From: Brevibacillus brevis NBRC 100599
GTDB lineage: Bacteria > Bacillota > Bacilli > Brevibacillales > Brevibacillaceae
Direction: 5' to 3'
DNA: 64,000 nt
Assembly: GCF_000010165.1 (NCBI RefSeq)
Contig: NC_012491.1
Span: forward strand, 731,001-795,000
Part shown: positions 39,113-48,039 of the stretch, piece by piece
Layout: each line of letters starts with the position of its first letter
Numbering within the stretch: position 1 is the first letter of the stretch
Translations under genes and position numbers: made by a program
Notes under the pieces: model-generated
Seen by the model: only the letters and a program-made list of their open reading frames with translations
The model's database searches: none
Told to the model about the DNA's origin: nothing

Positions 39113-39369
39113 ATTTATATGGGGTGGGTGACGAATGAAATGATTTGTTTTTCTTAATCGGATATAACCCTCGTTTGCTCGGTGAGAAATTTTCTATAGT
39201 CCTTTTTGCGACAAAAATTGCTTGAAAAATATAACCTAATTCCCCTACGCTCGCCTCGTAACAAAGGTTAAACATCCCTAGTTAGCATAAGTTTTAATCC
39301 TAATTTACCTACCTTCGTTCTCTTGTGTTTATCAGAAAATATTTTATTTTCAAAAAAATCAAAAGATTA

Positions 39370-39398
39370 TTGACAGTCTGAAAAATACAAGCTATCAT
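39370..39398 (+). promoter_or_regulatory. Strong promoter of the RiPP-like peptide gene
   Basis: Consensus TTGACA (39370-39375), 17-base spacer, TATCAT (39393-39398). Confidence 0.8.
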
Positions 39399-39406
39399 TA
39401 CCAGTA

Positions 39407-39434
39407 TATACCATACATTCGCGAATATGGTATA
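39407..39434. promoter_or_regulatory. Operator-like inverted repeat
   Basis: Arms TATACCATA (39407-39415) and TATGGTATA (39426-39434) are perfect inverted copies; the spacer holds a second palindrome ATTCGCGAAT. It covers the probable transcription start, as expected for a repressor site. Confidence 0.65.
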
Positions 39435-39461
39435 AATAACAATTTATCGGAGGCCATTATT

Positions 39462-39551
39462 ATGAAAAAAATTACTGTGCAAAAAACCGAGCCTGTAAAA
39501 TTGACTTCAGTAGCTAACACAATGTACGACTGCACATGTGAGCAGGCATAA
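39462..39551 (+). CDS. Short RiPP-like precursor peptide
   Basis: A 29-residue peptide starts MKKITVQKTEPVKLTS and ends MYDCTCEQA. GGAGG (39449-39453) lies 8 bases before the ATG, and a consensus promoter plus operator lies upstream. The charged leader-like first half and a CxC core close to the C terminus suit a ribosomally made, modified peptide. The next gene encodes a PqqD-like recognition domain fused to an M50 protease, which supports that reading. No known precursor family was recognised. An unmodified bacteriocin or a signal peptide is also possible. Confidence 0.65.
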   Translation: MKKITVQKTEPVKLTSVANTMYDCTCEQA

Positions 39552-39638
39552 AATATTTGTCAGTAACATGGAAAAGTGGGGCATTTGCCCCTCTTTTTCA
39601 ATTATGAAGATAGCATGACAACATCCGGGAGGAAAGTC

Positions 39639-40835
39639 ATGAACGAAAATCGCATGATCCAATTACACCCGTTAACATTTCTGGAGGATAAGCAAGGAGT
39701 CCTGATTGGGCGGTTTGGAACGGATACGTTTGCTGTTTTTCCTGAGGATGGAGCAGCACTTGTACGAAAACTGCAAGAGGGCATGGGGGTTGCCGAAGCG
39801 CATTCCTGGTATCAAGATACCTATCACGATGAAGTGGACATGGATGATTTTTTGCAGACATTACGTGACCTGACATTTATTTGTGATGTTGAGGAAAAGG
39901 AAACGAAAGCGCAGAAAGTATCGGGGCAATGGTTGGGTAAGCTAGCTTTTTCTCCACTTGGTTGGCTGATTTATGGTGCCATCATAACCTGTGCCTTGTG
40001 GTTGTTATACCAATATCCACAGATTCGTCCGGGTCGATTAAGCATCTTATTTTCCGAATACGCCATGGTGGTTTTTCTTGGCATGACGATCGGTCAGATT
40101 CCAGGGATCTTGTTTCATGAAATGATGCACATGCTTGCCGGACGAAGACTGGGTATCCCGTCAGAACTAAGTATAGGCAGAAGAATGTACTTTTTGGTTT
40201 TCACTTCTTCCATGCCAGGTATTTGGGGATTCCCAAAACGAAAGCGTGTTCTTCCCTTTTTAATTGGAATGTTCGGTGATATTTTGTGGTATTCCTTATT
40301 AGTGATCGTTGCTGGTGCAATTTGGATAAATACAGGTGAGAAGACAATCATAGCTGCATATTGTATGGGACTAGCATTTACAACACTGTTGCGTTTCTTC
40401 TGGCAATTTTATTTTCATCTTCAAACAGATATCTATTATTTAATGATTACGATGTTGGGGTGTGTAAATCTTCAGGAGGCTACACGTTCCTATTTGAAAA
40501 ATAGATGGTATGGACTAATTGGAAAAAAGAACAAGATGGTCGATATGTCCAAGTATACGGAACGGGATCATCAGGTAGCAAGATGGTACAGTTTTTTTTA
40601 CGCAACTGGCTGGCTGATGATGACAGGAATGATGCTCTATATGATTCCGGTCGCTATTCAACTTTTAACGAATATTTTTCTCTCCATATTTACAGGAGAA
40701 GATATGAAATTCTGGGATTCCGTTGTTTTCTTGTCTATAACGGGAGTCCAGTATGGAATTGTATTTTATCTATACCTAAAAGAGCGTAGAAACAAAAGGG
40801 AAATTCGGAATTTATCATTGGAACAGAGGGGATGA
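39639..40835 (+). CDS. PqqD-like (RRE) domain fused to an M50 membrane metalloprotease
   Basis: The first 85 or so residues (IQLHPLTFLEDKQGVLIGRF, FPEDGAALVRKLQEGM, VDMDDFLQTLRDLTFI) match the PqqD/RiPP-recognition winged-helix pattern. They are followed by six or so membrane helices with the zinc motif HEMMH (residues 160-164) in ILFHEMMHMLAGRRLG and a later FGDILWY that may hold the third ligand. M50 proteases cut within membranes. ATG 39639 is chosen on GGGAGGA 5 bases upstream; the frame extends to 39576 without a ribosome site. It probably binds and processes or exports the upstream peptide (inference). Confidence 0.78.
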   Translation: MNENRMIQLHPLTFLEDKQGVLIGRFGTDTFAVFPEDGAALVRKLQEGMGVAEAHSWYQDTYHDEVDMDDFLQTLRDLTFICDVEEKETKAQKVSGQWLGKLAFSPLGWLIYGAIITCALWLLYQYPQIRPGRLSILFSEYAMVVFLGMTIGQIPGILFHEMMHMLAGRRLGIPSELSIGRRMYFLVFTSSMPGIWGFPKRKRVLPFLIGMFGDILWYSLLVIVAGAIWINTGEKTIIAAYCMGLAFTTLLRFFWQFYFHLQTDIYYLMITMLGCVNLQEATRSYLKNRWYGLIGKKNKMVDMSKYTERDHQVARWYSFFYATGWLMMTGMMLYMIPVAIQLLTNIFLSIFTGEDMKFWDSVVFLSITGVQYGIVFYLYLKERRNKREIRNLSLEQRG

Positions 40836-40841
40836 GTCGAA

Positions 40842-43037
40842 ATGAAACAATCGATGACACACCAATGGCTGATTGGATCTCGACGCAGCGACCGAGAAAA
40901 GAAGTACTTCGAAGAGCAATACTCCACATGTTATGTTAGCAATTGTCATTGCAATCTCCGAGGACCCTATACAGGTACTGGTGACCTTCTGCGCCAGATT
41001 ATTCCAGAAGCTTATTCGAAATGGCCAGACCTGATTTTATCACACTGCATCGAGATCTTATCCATAGCACCAGAACTGAAAGCAGTCATTCCTGTTAGTG
41101 TAGAAACACTTACCTCTCTTGCTATTCCGAAAGAGAGAACACGTTATTATTCGAAATTGCGTACACTTCGCATGTCGAATGGTTTGATCGATCTTTTATT
41201 GGCATTAGCGAATCGGGAACGAATGGGAAAACTGACCCTGGTTTTTGAAAATGTGCAGGCCTGTGATCAACTTGATGCAGAATTTATAAGTACACTTCTG
41301 CGTCGTGCGAAGTCTGACCTGATTCAGGTGATCGTAAGTTCAAGTGAAATAGCGGAAAAGGAAGCCCTGAAAAAGGCGTTACAAACGTATACGGAGCCTA
41401 CTACTATTCTTTCTGACATCGAACAAGATAGGGGGATAGTAAATCTATCTGACGAACAGCGACTTGAGCTAACGAAACGATACATATTTTCTGACTGCAC
41501 ATCAGATTGTGAGCAGGAATTGCTCGCCTATGAAGCAACTCCTATTGAAATTCGTCAGAGCCTTCACGAAGAGCGGGCAGAAGCTCTTAGAAAAGAAGAG
41601 CAGTGGTCACTGCACTTAGGCGCCATTCCGTTTCATCTGGAGCGCGGCACTTCTGAGAAATCAGCAAGCGAAGCGTTGTTTAAAGCAGTTAGTTATAGCA
41701 TTAACATGGGTTTTTACGATGCGACTATCGATATGAGCCTACGTGGCCGGAAATTGATGAATTGGAGCAGCGAATTTGATAATAGCCGGTATTTTACAAT
41801 GAAAATGGCTACGTCTCTGGCTGCATTGGGTGAAACTGATGATATACCGACGCTTTTAGGAGAAGTGTACGCAAACACTGATGATTTTAGAGTTCATATG
41901 CAAATTTCATATGGATTTTCGATGTACTATACGAGGCATCACCGGGAACGAGAACACGAGAAGGCGAGAGAATGGATACAAAAAGCCATTGATTTGGCAG
42001 AATGGATTGAAGATGAAAAAGAACGTGCATTTCAACAAGTATTTAACCAAAATGGTTTGGCTTTAGTAGAGTTACATATGGATAATCCTGAAGAAGCGCT
42101 TCGATTGGTTACGGAAGGATGGCAAAGGTTAAATCAGGATCTTGCTCCTGATGAACATATGTTGCATCGCTCGGTGTTGCTTCATAATAAAGGGCTGATT
42201 TATGTAGCTTTAAAAAGGTTTGAAGAAGCAGCCGAAACATTTAGCCAAGTGATACAGATTGATTCCAATTATCCAGAATATTACTTTGATCGTGGAAACC
42301 TTTATAGCCGAATGGGGCGACTGGATGAAGCCATTGAAGATTATAACCAAGCGATAAAGCTTAGTCCTCCGTTTCCAGAGGTTTATTTCAATCGAGCTAC
42401 TGCCTTCAATCGTCTTGGAGATGTGGAGAAAGCAATGGCGGACTATGACTACTTGCTTGATATAGACCCCGAAAATCTTGATGGATTACTTAACAGAGCT
42501 ACATTATTGTATCAAGTGGAGAAATTCGAAATGGCCCGAAAAGATGCTGAATTCGGTTTAGAAATAGAGCCTGATCATGCGCGGCTCCTGTGTACACTAG
42601 GTTTAATTGAAATGTCGGATGGCAATAATGATCAAGCACTAAAAACGTTTACCGCTGCCCTAAACAAGGATAAGGAAATGATGGCCGCTTGGACAAATAG
42701 GGCTGTCCTGTACTATGAGATGGGGGAGTATGACAGGGCCATAGCTGATCTAACTGAAGCTATGGCACTAGAGAAAAATGCAACCGTCCTTTACAACCGT
42801 GCTTGGGTCTATGAAGCACAGGAGGAGTGGCAATTATCCATTTCCGATTATACAGAGGCCTTAGCGTTTTCTGATGCAGACGAACAAGATATTTACTATC
42901 GGAGAGGTTTGTGTTTTATCAAAATGGGTGATAGGGAACTTGGCACGGAAGATTGGAACAAGCATCTGATGTTTGGAGAATCACCGCATGTGAATGAAAT
43001 GATGCAACTGTTACCCTCCCTGTTCGTTTCGAAATAA
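40842..43037 (+). CDS. STAND-like ATPase relic with C-terminal TPR array
   Basis: A 731-residue protein starting 6 bases after the protease gene. The first 250 residues look like an AAA/STAND NTPase whose P-loop is degenerate (GPYTGTGDLL, Lys replaced by Asp); LTLVFENVQACDQLDAEFIS is at the Walker B position and LIQVIVSSSE follows. From about 370 to 720 come eight or more TPRs (LHNKGLIYVALKRFEEAAET, YFDRGNLYSRMGRLDEAIED). The role in the peptide locus is probably scaffold or sensor. The whole three-gene unit ends at a terminator. Confidence 0.75.
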   Translation: MKQSMTHQWLIGSRRSDREKKYFEEQYSTCYVSNCHCNLRGPYTGTGDLLRQIIPEAYSKWPDLILSHCIEILSIAPELKAVIPVSVETLTSLAIPKERTRYYSKLRTLRMSNGLIDLLLALANRERMGKLTLVFENVQACDQLDAEFISTLLRRAKSDLIQVIVSSSEIAEKEALKKALQTYTEPTTILSDIEQDRGIVNLSDEQRLELTKRYIFSDCTSDCEQELLAYEATPIEIRQSLHEERAEALRKEEQWSLHLGAIPFHLERGTSEKSASEALFKAVSYSINMGFYDATIDMSLRGRKLMNWSSEFDNSRYFTMKMATSLAALGETDDIPTLLGEVYANTDDFRVHMQISYGFSMYYTRHHREREHEKAREWIQKAIDLAEWIEDEKERAFQQVFNQNGLALVELHMDNPEEALRLVTEGWQRLNQDLAPDEHMLHRSVLLHNKGLIYVALKRFEEAAETFSQVIQIDSNYPEYYFDRGNLYSRMGRLDEAIEDYNQAIKLSPPFPEVYFNRATAFNRLGDVEKAMADYDYLLDIDPENLDGLLNRATLLYQVEKFEMARKDAEFGLEIEPDHARLLCTLGLIEMSDGNNDQALKTFTAALNKDKEMMAAWTNRAVLYYEMGEYDRAIADLTEAMALEKNATVLYNRAWVYEAQEEWQLSISDYTEALAFSDADEQDIYYRRGLCFIKMGDRELGTEDWNKHLMFGESPHVNEMMQLLPSLFVSK

Positions 43038-43114
43038 TGAAATATTTTGTGAGATGAAATGTGACTTACATTTGCGGCACAAAACGGTGTTAGGACTGTT
43101 TAGGAATAAGAAAA

Positions 43115-43162
43115 AGAGAAACGGCTGAAGTCCTCGATAAAAAGGATTTCAGCCGTTTCTCT
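43115..43162. terminator. Long bidirectional terminator
   Basis: AGAGAAACGGCTGAAGTCCT pairs with AGGATTTCAGCCGTTTCTCT, with A-rich and T-rich flanks, between two converging genes. Confidence 0.85.
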
Positions 43163-43168
43163 TCACAA

Positions 43169-44704
43169 CTACTTAAATGTAATACCACCCGTTGGGTTTA
43201 ATGTCGTTCCGCCAATTTCAACCTTAATTTCACTCGATAATGGAATGTTGTACTCATCAATAACGGTTCTCCACCATTCCCAAGCAAGGCCGGTACATTC
43301 TTTCGCAAAAATCCTTATGTTTTTTGCATTAGGTGGCAGAGGAATCACTGTAGTGAAAGGAGCTGTTCTATCTTGGTTGCTTCCTTCCCACGTTTTATGT
43401 GTGAGTACTTCTTCCCCATTTTTATCATAGGAAACTTCATCCCACGATACATCAAATTGAGCGACATACCAGCCATAATGGCCAAGCGATATTTTACCTT
43501 TCGAATATTCAGTAGCGGTAGTCTCAATATAATCTGTATTGTTATGAACGGCAGCAATGGCATTGTCTTTTAAGAAAACACTGGTATAGGAGATTGGATA
43601 TGCTGGGTTCTTCAGGCTAAATTCCGCATTATCTTTGATGATATTCCGGATTTCACTAAAGTCTTTTGTAACGACCTTGTTATGCTCTTGTGAATCTCCG
43701 CCTAATACTACAGCTGTAAAGGAACTGTCTTCAAAAATATCCTTGTACTCGGCATTCGTTTCTACATTGGCAGTATTCTGAAGCAAGGCTTTAAATGCTG
43801 CTTTTACGTCTTTGCTCTTAGAGGTTGTTTCTAATTTCACATAAATGGTTCTACCATATGCGACATTGGATACCATAACAGGTGGGGATTGATCACTTAC
43901 CCCTTTGCGTTTCAAATCTTTAAAAGTAACACTATCATCAAAAAGATCGGATGGATCGTTAGGCAGCTCCGCATTTACCGTATAAAATATTTGTTTATAG
44001 GCCGCGACCATTACTTTTTTCTCTCCATTAGCAATCGCATTAAAGTCAATTCCTAATGTAGAATCAAGATATTTCGCGTTAACATTCAGAGCACTTCCGA
44101 TTTGAGATTTGCTATAAACCATTGATTCTGCATACTGCAATCGTGCAGGTAAAGTATGTGTTGCTGAATACTCATCGCTCCATTTAGATACAAGCTCATC
44201 TACTGCTCCAGACACATTCCCGTATGTTGGATTATCCACAGTAATGGAGTTTTCTTTTTTCAAACCTGGTAAATCAATACTAATCGTCAAAGGTTTTCTT
44301 GGTACCAGTAATACACTCGGTTTATTTTCTGCAAAAGCTTGATTGGCAAGTTGTAATGCACCCGGGTACGTGCGATTAGCCATAGAATCAATAATGGAAA
44401 TATCTACTGGAGAAGTGGAAAGTGACTTTTTCTTGCGTTCTACGACGATAAACTTACCATGTGGGTTGAGTGCTTCTTTTGGAACAAAACTATCTATCTC
44501 ATCTCCACTTACTGCTAAAACTTCGTCATTATCATAGTCCAAGTCTGCTATACCGGAATTAATGTCATCGGCGTTACTTGTTTCACTGACTTCACTAGAA
44601 TCAACCGCTTCGGCAAAGGAGATAACTGGATAATTTACAGTAGCGAAAATAACAGATAAACTAGCGAGTACTTTTAAAAATCTAGTATGATTTCGAATCC
44701 TCAT
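43169..44704 (-). CDS. Cholesterol-dependent cytolysin (brevilysin type)
   Basis: A 511-residue secreted pore-forming toxin. Signal peptide ends near SFA-EAVD. The conserved undecapeptide [11 protein letters not shown] (starting near 469) and the following loop that binds cholesterol are intact, and the core has SQPP-like '[20 protein letters not shown]' and [22 protein letters not shown]. Toxins of this family oligomerise on cholesterol-rich membranes and lyse host cells. ATG 44704 follows AAAGGAGGA; the frame could extend 12 codons but without a ribosome site. It is monocistronic. Confidence 0.95.
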   Translation of the reverse strand: MRIRNHTRFLKVLASLSVIFATVNYPVISFAEAVDSSEVSETSNADDINSGIADLDYDNDEVLAVSGDEIDSFVPKEALNPHGKFIVVERKKKSLSTSPVDISIIDSMANRTYPGALQLANQAFAENKPSVLLVPRKPLTISIDLPGLKKENSITVDNPTYGNVSGAVDELVSKWSDEYSATHTLPARLQYAESMVYSKSQIGSALNVNAKYLDSTLGIDFNAIANGEKKVMVAAYKQIFYTVNAELPNDPSDLFDDSVTFKDLKRKGVSDQSPPVMVSNVAYGRTIYVKLETTSKSKDVKAAFKALLQNTANVETNAEYKDIFEDSSFTAVVLGGDSQEHNKVVTKDFSEIRNIIKDNAEFSLKNPAYPISYTSVFLKDNAIAAVHNNTDYIETTATEYSKGKISLGHYGWYVAQFDVSWDEVSYDKNGEEVLTHKTWEGSNQDRTAPFTTVIPLPPNAKNIRIFAKECTGLAWEWWRTVIDEYNIPLSSEIKVEIGGTTLNPTGGITFK

Positions 44705-44889
44705 AATGTATCCTCCTTTAAGATGTAAGCATAACTTCAATTAGATATGCTCACAGTAAATATTTTCCGGAATACTAACTATATCGGTAGTTTCTGAAAA
44801 AACCATTAGATTTAACCAAAAAAAGTATATGGTGGGGCAAATCTTACAGCTTGTTCATACTGTAAAAATATCTCTACCAAAGTTGCTGA

Positions 44890-44974
44890 CTCCAGCAATT
44901 TCAAGTAGCTCTATGTAACGAAAGACAGATTCGCTCATATACCTTTACCATCCCTACATCCCCAAATTATACCA
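44890..44974 (-). repeat. Copy of the start region of the small membrane gene at 32495
   Basis: These 85 bp match 32631-32716 at most positions, including the ribosome site and MSE.VF..IELLEIAG codons on the minus strand. The rest of the gene is absent here, so this is a truncated duplicate. Confidence 0.85.
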
Positions 44975-45167
44975 AATGGAATTCGCGACTTCTTACGTTT
45001 TCTAATCCCGTTCAAGGAAGCAATTTAACAAATAGCGTACAAAAAAATACCGTTCGATTAGAACGGCAATATGGGTGAGTAGTTACGGTCATCTCTACAT
45101 GTACGATTGGGAGCTTGATTTGAATTAGTTATGGAGATAAAGGGTTGATGAATCGTATGAAACGAGA

Positions 45168-45380
45168 GTGAAGGCCAGAGAGATTACAAAAGTTTCAATT
45201 ATTGTACGCAGCATAAATAGGCTGCACATTAACGACAAAGATCGTGCAGCCCATGAAATCGCGCGCAGGCTGAATCTATTTGGGGCTTGTGCTCCTAAAT
45301 TCAAAGGCTGCGTATCTTGTGCATCGAATCGGTGCAAAGGAGAAGAGAGTTGCGCCTTAGCATGTAAATGCAATAATTAA
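45168..45380 (+). CDS. Small cysteine-rich protein (uncertain)
   Basis: A possible 70-residue product from GTG 45168, basic in the first half (SIIVRSINRLHINDKDRAAH) and with seven cysteines in the second half (GACAPKFKGCVSCASNRCKG, SCALACKC), as in a small zinc-binding protein. The ribosome site is weak and the end overlaps the converging gene by 24 bases, so it may not be real. Confidence 0.4.
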   Translation: MKAREITKVSIIVRSINRLHINDKDRAAHEIARRLNLFGACAPKFKGCVSCASNRCKGEESCALACKCNN

Positions 45381-45659
45381 CCGTAAATCAAATCCAGTTC
45401 GTCTCCAAGTCCTCCCCGTCCATCTAAAGCCTGCAATTGATCTAGAACCTACAAAAACGGGGAAAAACCAGAACTGCTCTCCATTTGCAAGCCAAAGATA
45501 CGTAAAACGGAACAAACAACCTTCAATTGCCCCTGGATCAATTCTAAAGGGAGCGGGTTGTGGAGGGATGAACGACGGAGGAGGAGTTAGCGGCTGTGGT
45601 ACTTGCTGTGTTCCTGGCGGCTGGCCCGGAGGTGGCCCTAGAGGCGGTCTAAATGCCAT
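45357..45659 (-). CDS. Proline-rich small protein linked to a spore hydrolase gene
   Basis: A 100-residue protein: Pro/Gln-rich N terminus (PPLGPPPGQPPGTQQVPQPL, PPSFIPPQPAPF), then a compact aromatic domain (GCLFRFTYLWLANGEQFWFF, VGSRSIAGFRW). GGAGTG precedes the ATG. It is 172 bases downstream of a CwlJ-type hydrolase gene with a terminator between. This architecture is seen in uncharacterised proteins of spore formers; a spore-surface role is inference. Confidence 0.7.
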   Translation of the reverse strand: MAFRPPLGPPPGQPPGTQQVPQPLTPPPSFIPPQPAPFRIDPGAIEGCLFRFTYLWLANGEQFWFFPVFVGSRSIAGFRWTGRTWRRTGFDLRLIIAFTC

Positions 45660-45774
45660 TAAAAATCACTCCTTTTACAATGAATTCTCAACATTGTATG
45701 TTCAACCGAAAAACAATGATTGGGCAGACCACATAGCCAATATTTATAATGGTCCGCACGAGCATATAAAAAAA

Positions 45775-45801
45775 ACTGCCCCTTTCTTCGCATGGGGCAG
45801 T
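45775..45801 (-). terminator. Intrinsic terminator of the CwlJ-like gene
   Basis: ACTGCCCC pairs with GGGGCAGT; on the minus strand an eight-T run follows. Confidence 0.85.
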
Positions 45802-45831
45802 GTAATGTCTGGGCTATTTTCGTCCATAACA

Positions 45832-46275
45832 CTAAAAAGTATTATATACATTTTGACATTCTTTCGCGGTCGGCTCATAAAAACAATGAAGCCTGTATCT
45901 TCCCACGTTCGGCTGATTATACCAGGTTGGCGGACAAGGCAGGGGATTTTGCGCTGTTCCCGGACGAAAATACCAGAGGGAGAATTTGCCAGGCCAATGG
46001 CGCTCCCCATTCACAGCCCGTCGCGCCAGACGGCGTTCTTTATCTCTAGACCTTTGGTAGAACATACCATGTTGCAGAGCTTCAAACGCATGCGGCTGGT
46101 TGATCATTTGAGGAATTGTCCGTAGTCCTTTAAAATCGGAGCAATTCGCTCTTATTCGATTGATTCCAACATTCCCCACAAGGAGCATACCCATTTCGCC
46201 TTCACCTACAGCTTCGGCTCGAAGCAACCTTGCCAACATGTCAATATCACTGCTCCTGGCTTTTACGACTGCCAT
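45832..46275 (-). CDS. CwlJ/SleB-type cell wall (spore cortex) hydrolase
   Basis: A 147-residue protein of the Hydrolase_2 family: ARLLRAEAVGEGEMGMLLVG (catalytic Glu in RAEA.GE), NVGINRI, and FYEPTAKECQNVYNTF near the end. Such enzymes degrade spore cortex at germination; CwlJ has no signal peptide, and none is seen here. AGAGGTG precedes the ATG. The length equals CwlJ, making a spore germination role likely. Confidence 0.85.
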   Translation of the reverse strand: MAVVKARSSDIDMLARLLRAEAVGEGEMGMLLVGNVGINRIRANCSDFKGLRTIPQMINQPHAFEALQHGMFYQRSRDKERRLARRAVNGERHWPGKFSLWYFRPGTAQNPLPCPPTWYNQPNVGRYRLHCFYEPTAKECQNVYNTF

Positions 46276-46328
46276 CGGTTCACCTCTTTAGATTGTTCTA
46301 GGCACATCATATTGTAGATGAAGCGAAT

Positions 46329-46520
46329 ATGTTACGCTTCAAATCGGTCTATAGAGAAATACTAATCGGTGGACATATTTCCCGGTTATTTTATGTTGTA
46401 GAAAGAACCGAGAATGATTGGGTACATTGCAGATTGAAAGACGGATGTTTTGAGGCATTTGGTGGTCCGAAAAACCTGAATGAAATACTTTCGTTTTTTA
46501 AGCAATGGGCAGAGAGCTAG
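46329..46520 (+). CDS. Hypothetical small protein
   Basis: A 63-residue frame beginning MLRFKSVYREILIGGHISRL with coherent composition (YVVERTENDWVHCRLKDGCF) and a terminator about 45 bases after its stop. There is no clear ribosome site. Not recognised as a family. Confidence 0.45.
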   Translation: MLRFKSVYREILIGGHISRLFYVVERTENDWVHCRLKDGCFEAFGGPKNLNEILSFFKQWAES

Positions 46521-46562
46521 CGAATGAAGTGTACGTAAGTGATTACAGAATAACGCGCAAGT

Positions 46563-46612
46563 AAGAGGACTGTCTTAAGTAGAAATTGCTCTTCTACCTA
46601 AGACAGTCCTCC
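46563..46612. terminator. Intrinsic terminator
   Basis: AGGACTGTCTTA..AGTAGAA pairs with TTCTACC..TAAGACAGTCCT between converging genes. Confidence 0.8.
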
Positions 46613-46627
46613 TTGTTTGCTTCAAAG

Positions 46628-47713
46628 TCATCTGCCCTTATGTCCAAAGGAGCTATACGGCGTCAAGCGCAGGAGGTCTTCCTGTCTTTTTGCCAATTTC
46701 GATAGCGGGATCCGGTATGCCATTTCGATAATTTTGCTTGCGACCTCAGCGCCGTTGGTAGGGATAAGGCTAAATCTTTTTTGAATGACCTCTTTATTTG
46801 CTAACACATACTCAATCTTTGGTACAATCTCTTCCGGTTCCTGGATCGATACCTTATCACTGTTGACTATTTCTCTTAGCATATCTATTTTTTGCTCGCG
46901 TTCTGCATCATCCGGCGGAAGGAAAAGCAATGGGGTTCCTGTAGAGATGCAATCTCCTAAAATGCCCATGCCCGGTTTGCTAATGACCAGACTGGCCGCC
47001 TGTACAAGATTTTTGCCATTCGGAATGAGCGGGGCTTTGATGATCCTTTCATCGAACTGGTAATCTTCATCTGCCAATTGCCCAGCGACAACAAATCGAT
47101 AGCGGCCAGCAAGTGAGTTTATTTGATCATACCACTTCACGATCTGTTCATAACGGTTAGCGAGTCCGCCGCCCATGTGAACCAGAATAAACGGCTCGTT
47201 CTGCTGAAGGCCTAACATGCGTCGCACTTCTTGAGGGGATTGGCTGATTTCCCTGGTGATTAAAGGAATAGGGATATAAATGCAGTTCATTTGCGGATGG
47301 GTCTGCTTAGGCGGTATAAGGTTCATGTGCAAAAAGATATCGGATTGATTGGCGATTTCTACAATGCGATTTTTGTATTCCCGCATCGGAGCTGAATCAT
47401 TAGTACCGATAATAAAGTCACTGTGGTAGAGGGTCACGAGCTTTGTGTTTCCACCGACTTTCCCCTCACTGCGAAATCGAGGCACATCGGAGCGCCAATC
47501 ATTTATTAATAGTGTGGTTTGCTTACCATCCTCGAATTTTTTGGATTTAAAGGCTTTCAATTGGATGTCATTGTGCAGGTTTTTCGATAAATAGCCATGT
47601 GTTTCACGAAAAGCAAACACGTGAATAGGAAGATGGTGCTGCTGCAATTTTTCCGATATGCTAATGCATCTACCGAGATGGCCCATCCCTCTGCCAACCA
47701 CAAAGGAGATCAT
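46628..47713 (-). CDS. GT-B fold glycosyltransferase (MurG/GT28-like)
   Basis: A 361-residue cytoplasmic protein. It starts MISFVVGRGMGHLGRCISIS (the Gly-rich GMGHLGR loop of MurG/MGDG-synthase-type enzymes) and has a C-terminal donor-binding site KPGMGILGDCISTGTPLLFL. It would transfer a sugar from a nucleotide donor; the acceptor is unknown. It is divergent from a GT8-family enzyme at 48040, so the pair may decorate the same surface or secreted product (inference). Confidence 0.8.
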   Translation of the reverse strand: MISFVVGRGMGHLGRCISISEKLQQHHLPIHVFAFRETHGYLSKNLHNDIQLKAFKSKKFEDGKQTTLLINDWRSDVPRFRSEGKVGGNTKLVTLYHSDFIIGTNDSAPMREYKNRIVEIANQSDIFLHMNLIPPKQTHPQMNCIYIPIPLITREISQSPQEVRRMLGLQQNEPFILVHMGGGLANRYEQIVKWYDQINSLAGRYRFVVAGQLADEDYQFDERIIKAPLIPNGKNLVQAASLVISKPGMGILGDCISTGTPLLFLPPDDAEREQKIDMLREIVNSDKVSIQEPEEIVPKIEYVLANKEVIQKRFSLIPTNGAEVASKIIEMAYRIPLSKLAKRQEDLLRLTPYSSFGHKGR

Positions 47714-48039
47714 ATTTCATCACCCTTTTAAATAGGTACTTTCTTTGTGCCTAGTCTGAAGCTTGGACAAATTACCCTCATACCGCCACTTATGGGATAA
47801 GGTCATTGCCGAATTCGAGTCGCTCTTACAGCTTATATATTTTATGGGGATGGATGGAACATGCTCTAGTCGTATAACGGTTTTCTGATCGAACACAGAA
47901 AAAAGCGGCATCAGCGGAGGGGTGCAGCTGTGAATTGTGCTCCCATCTAGAAATAATTAGGTATTTTCATCACACAAACCAACGATGTCCATGAATAGTG
48001 TGTATATATAGCTCAATTAGGATATGGGGTGGGAGAATA

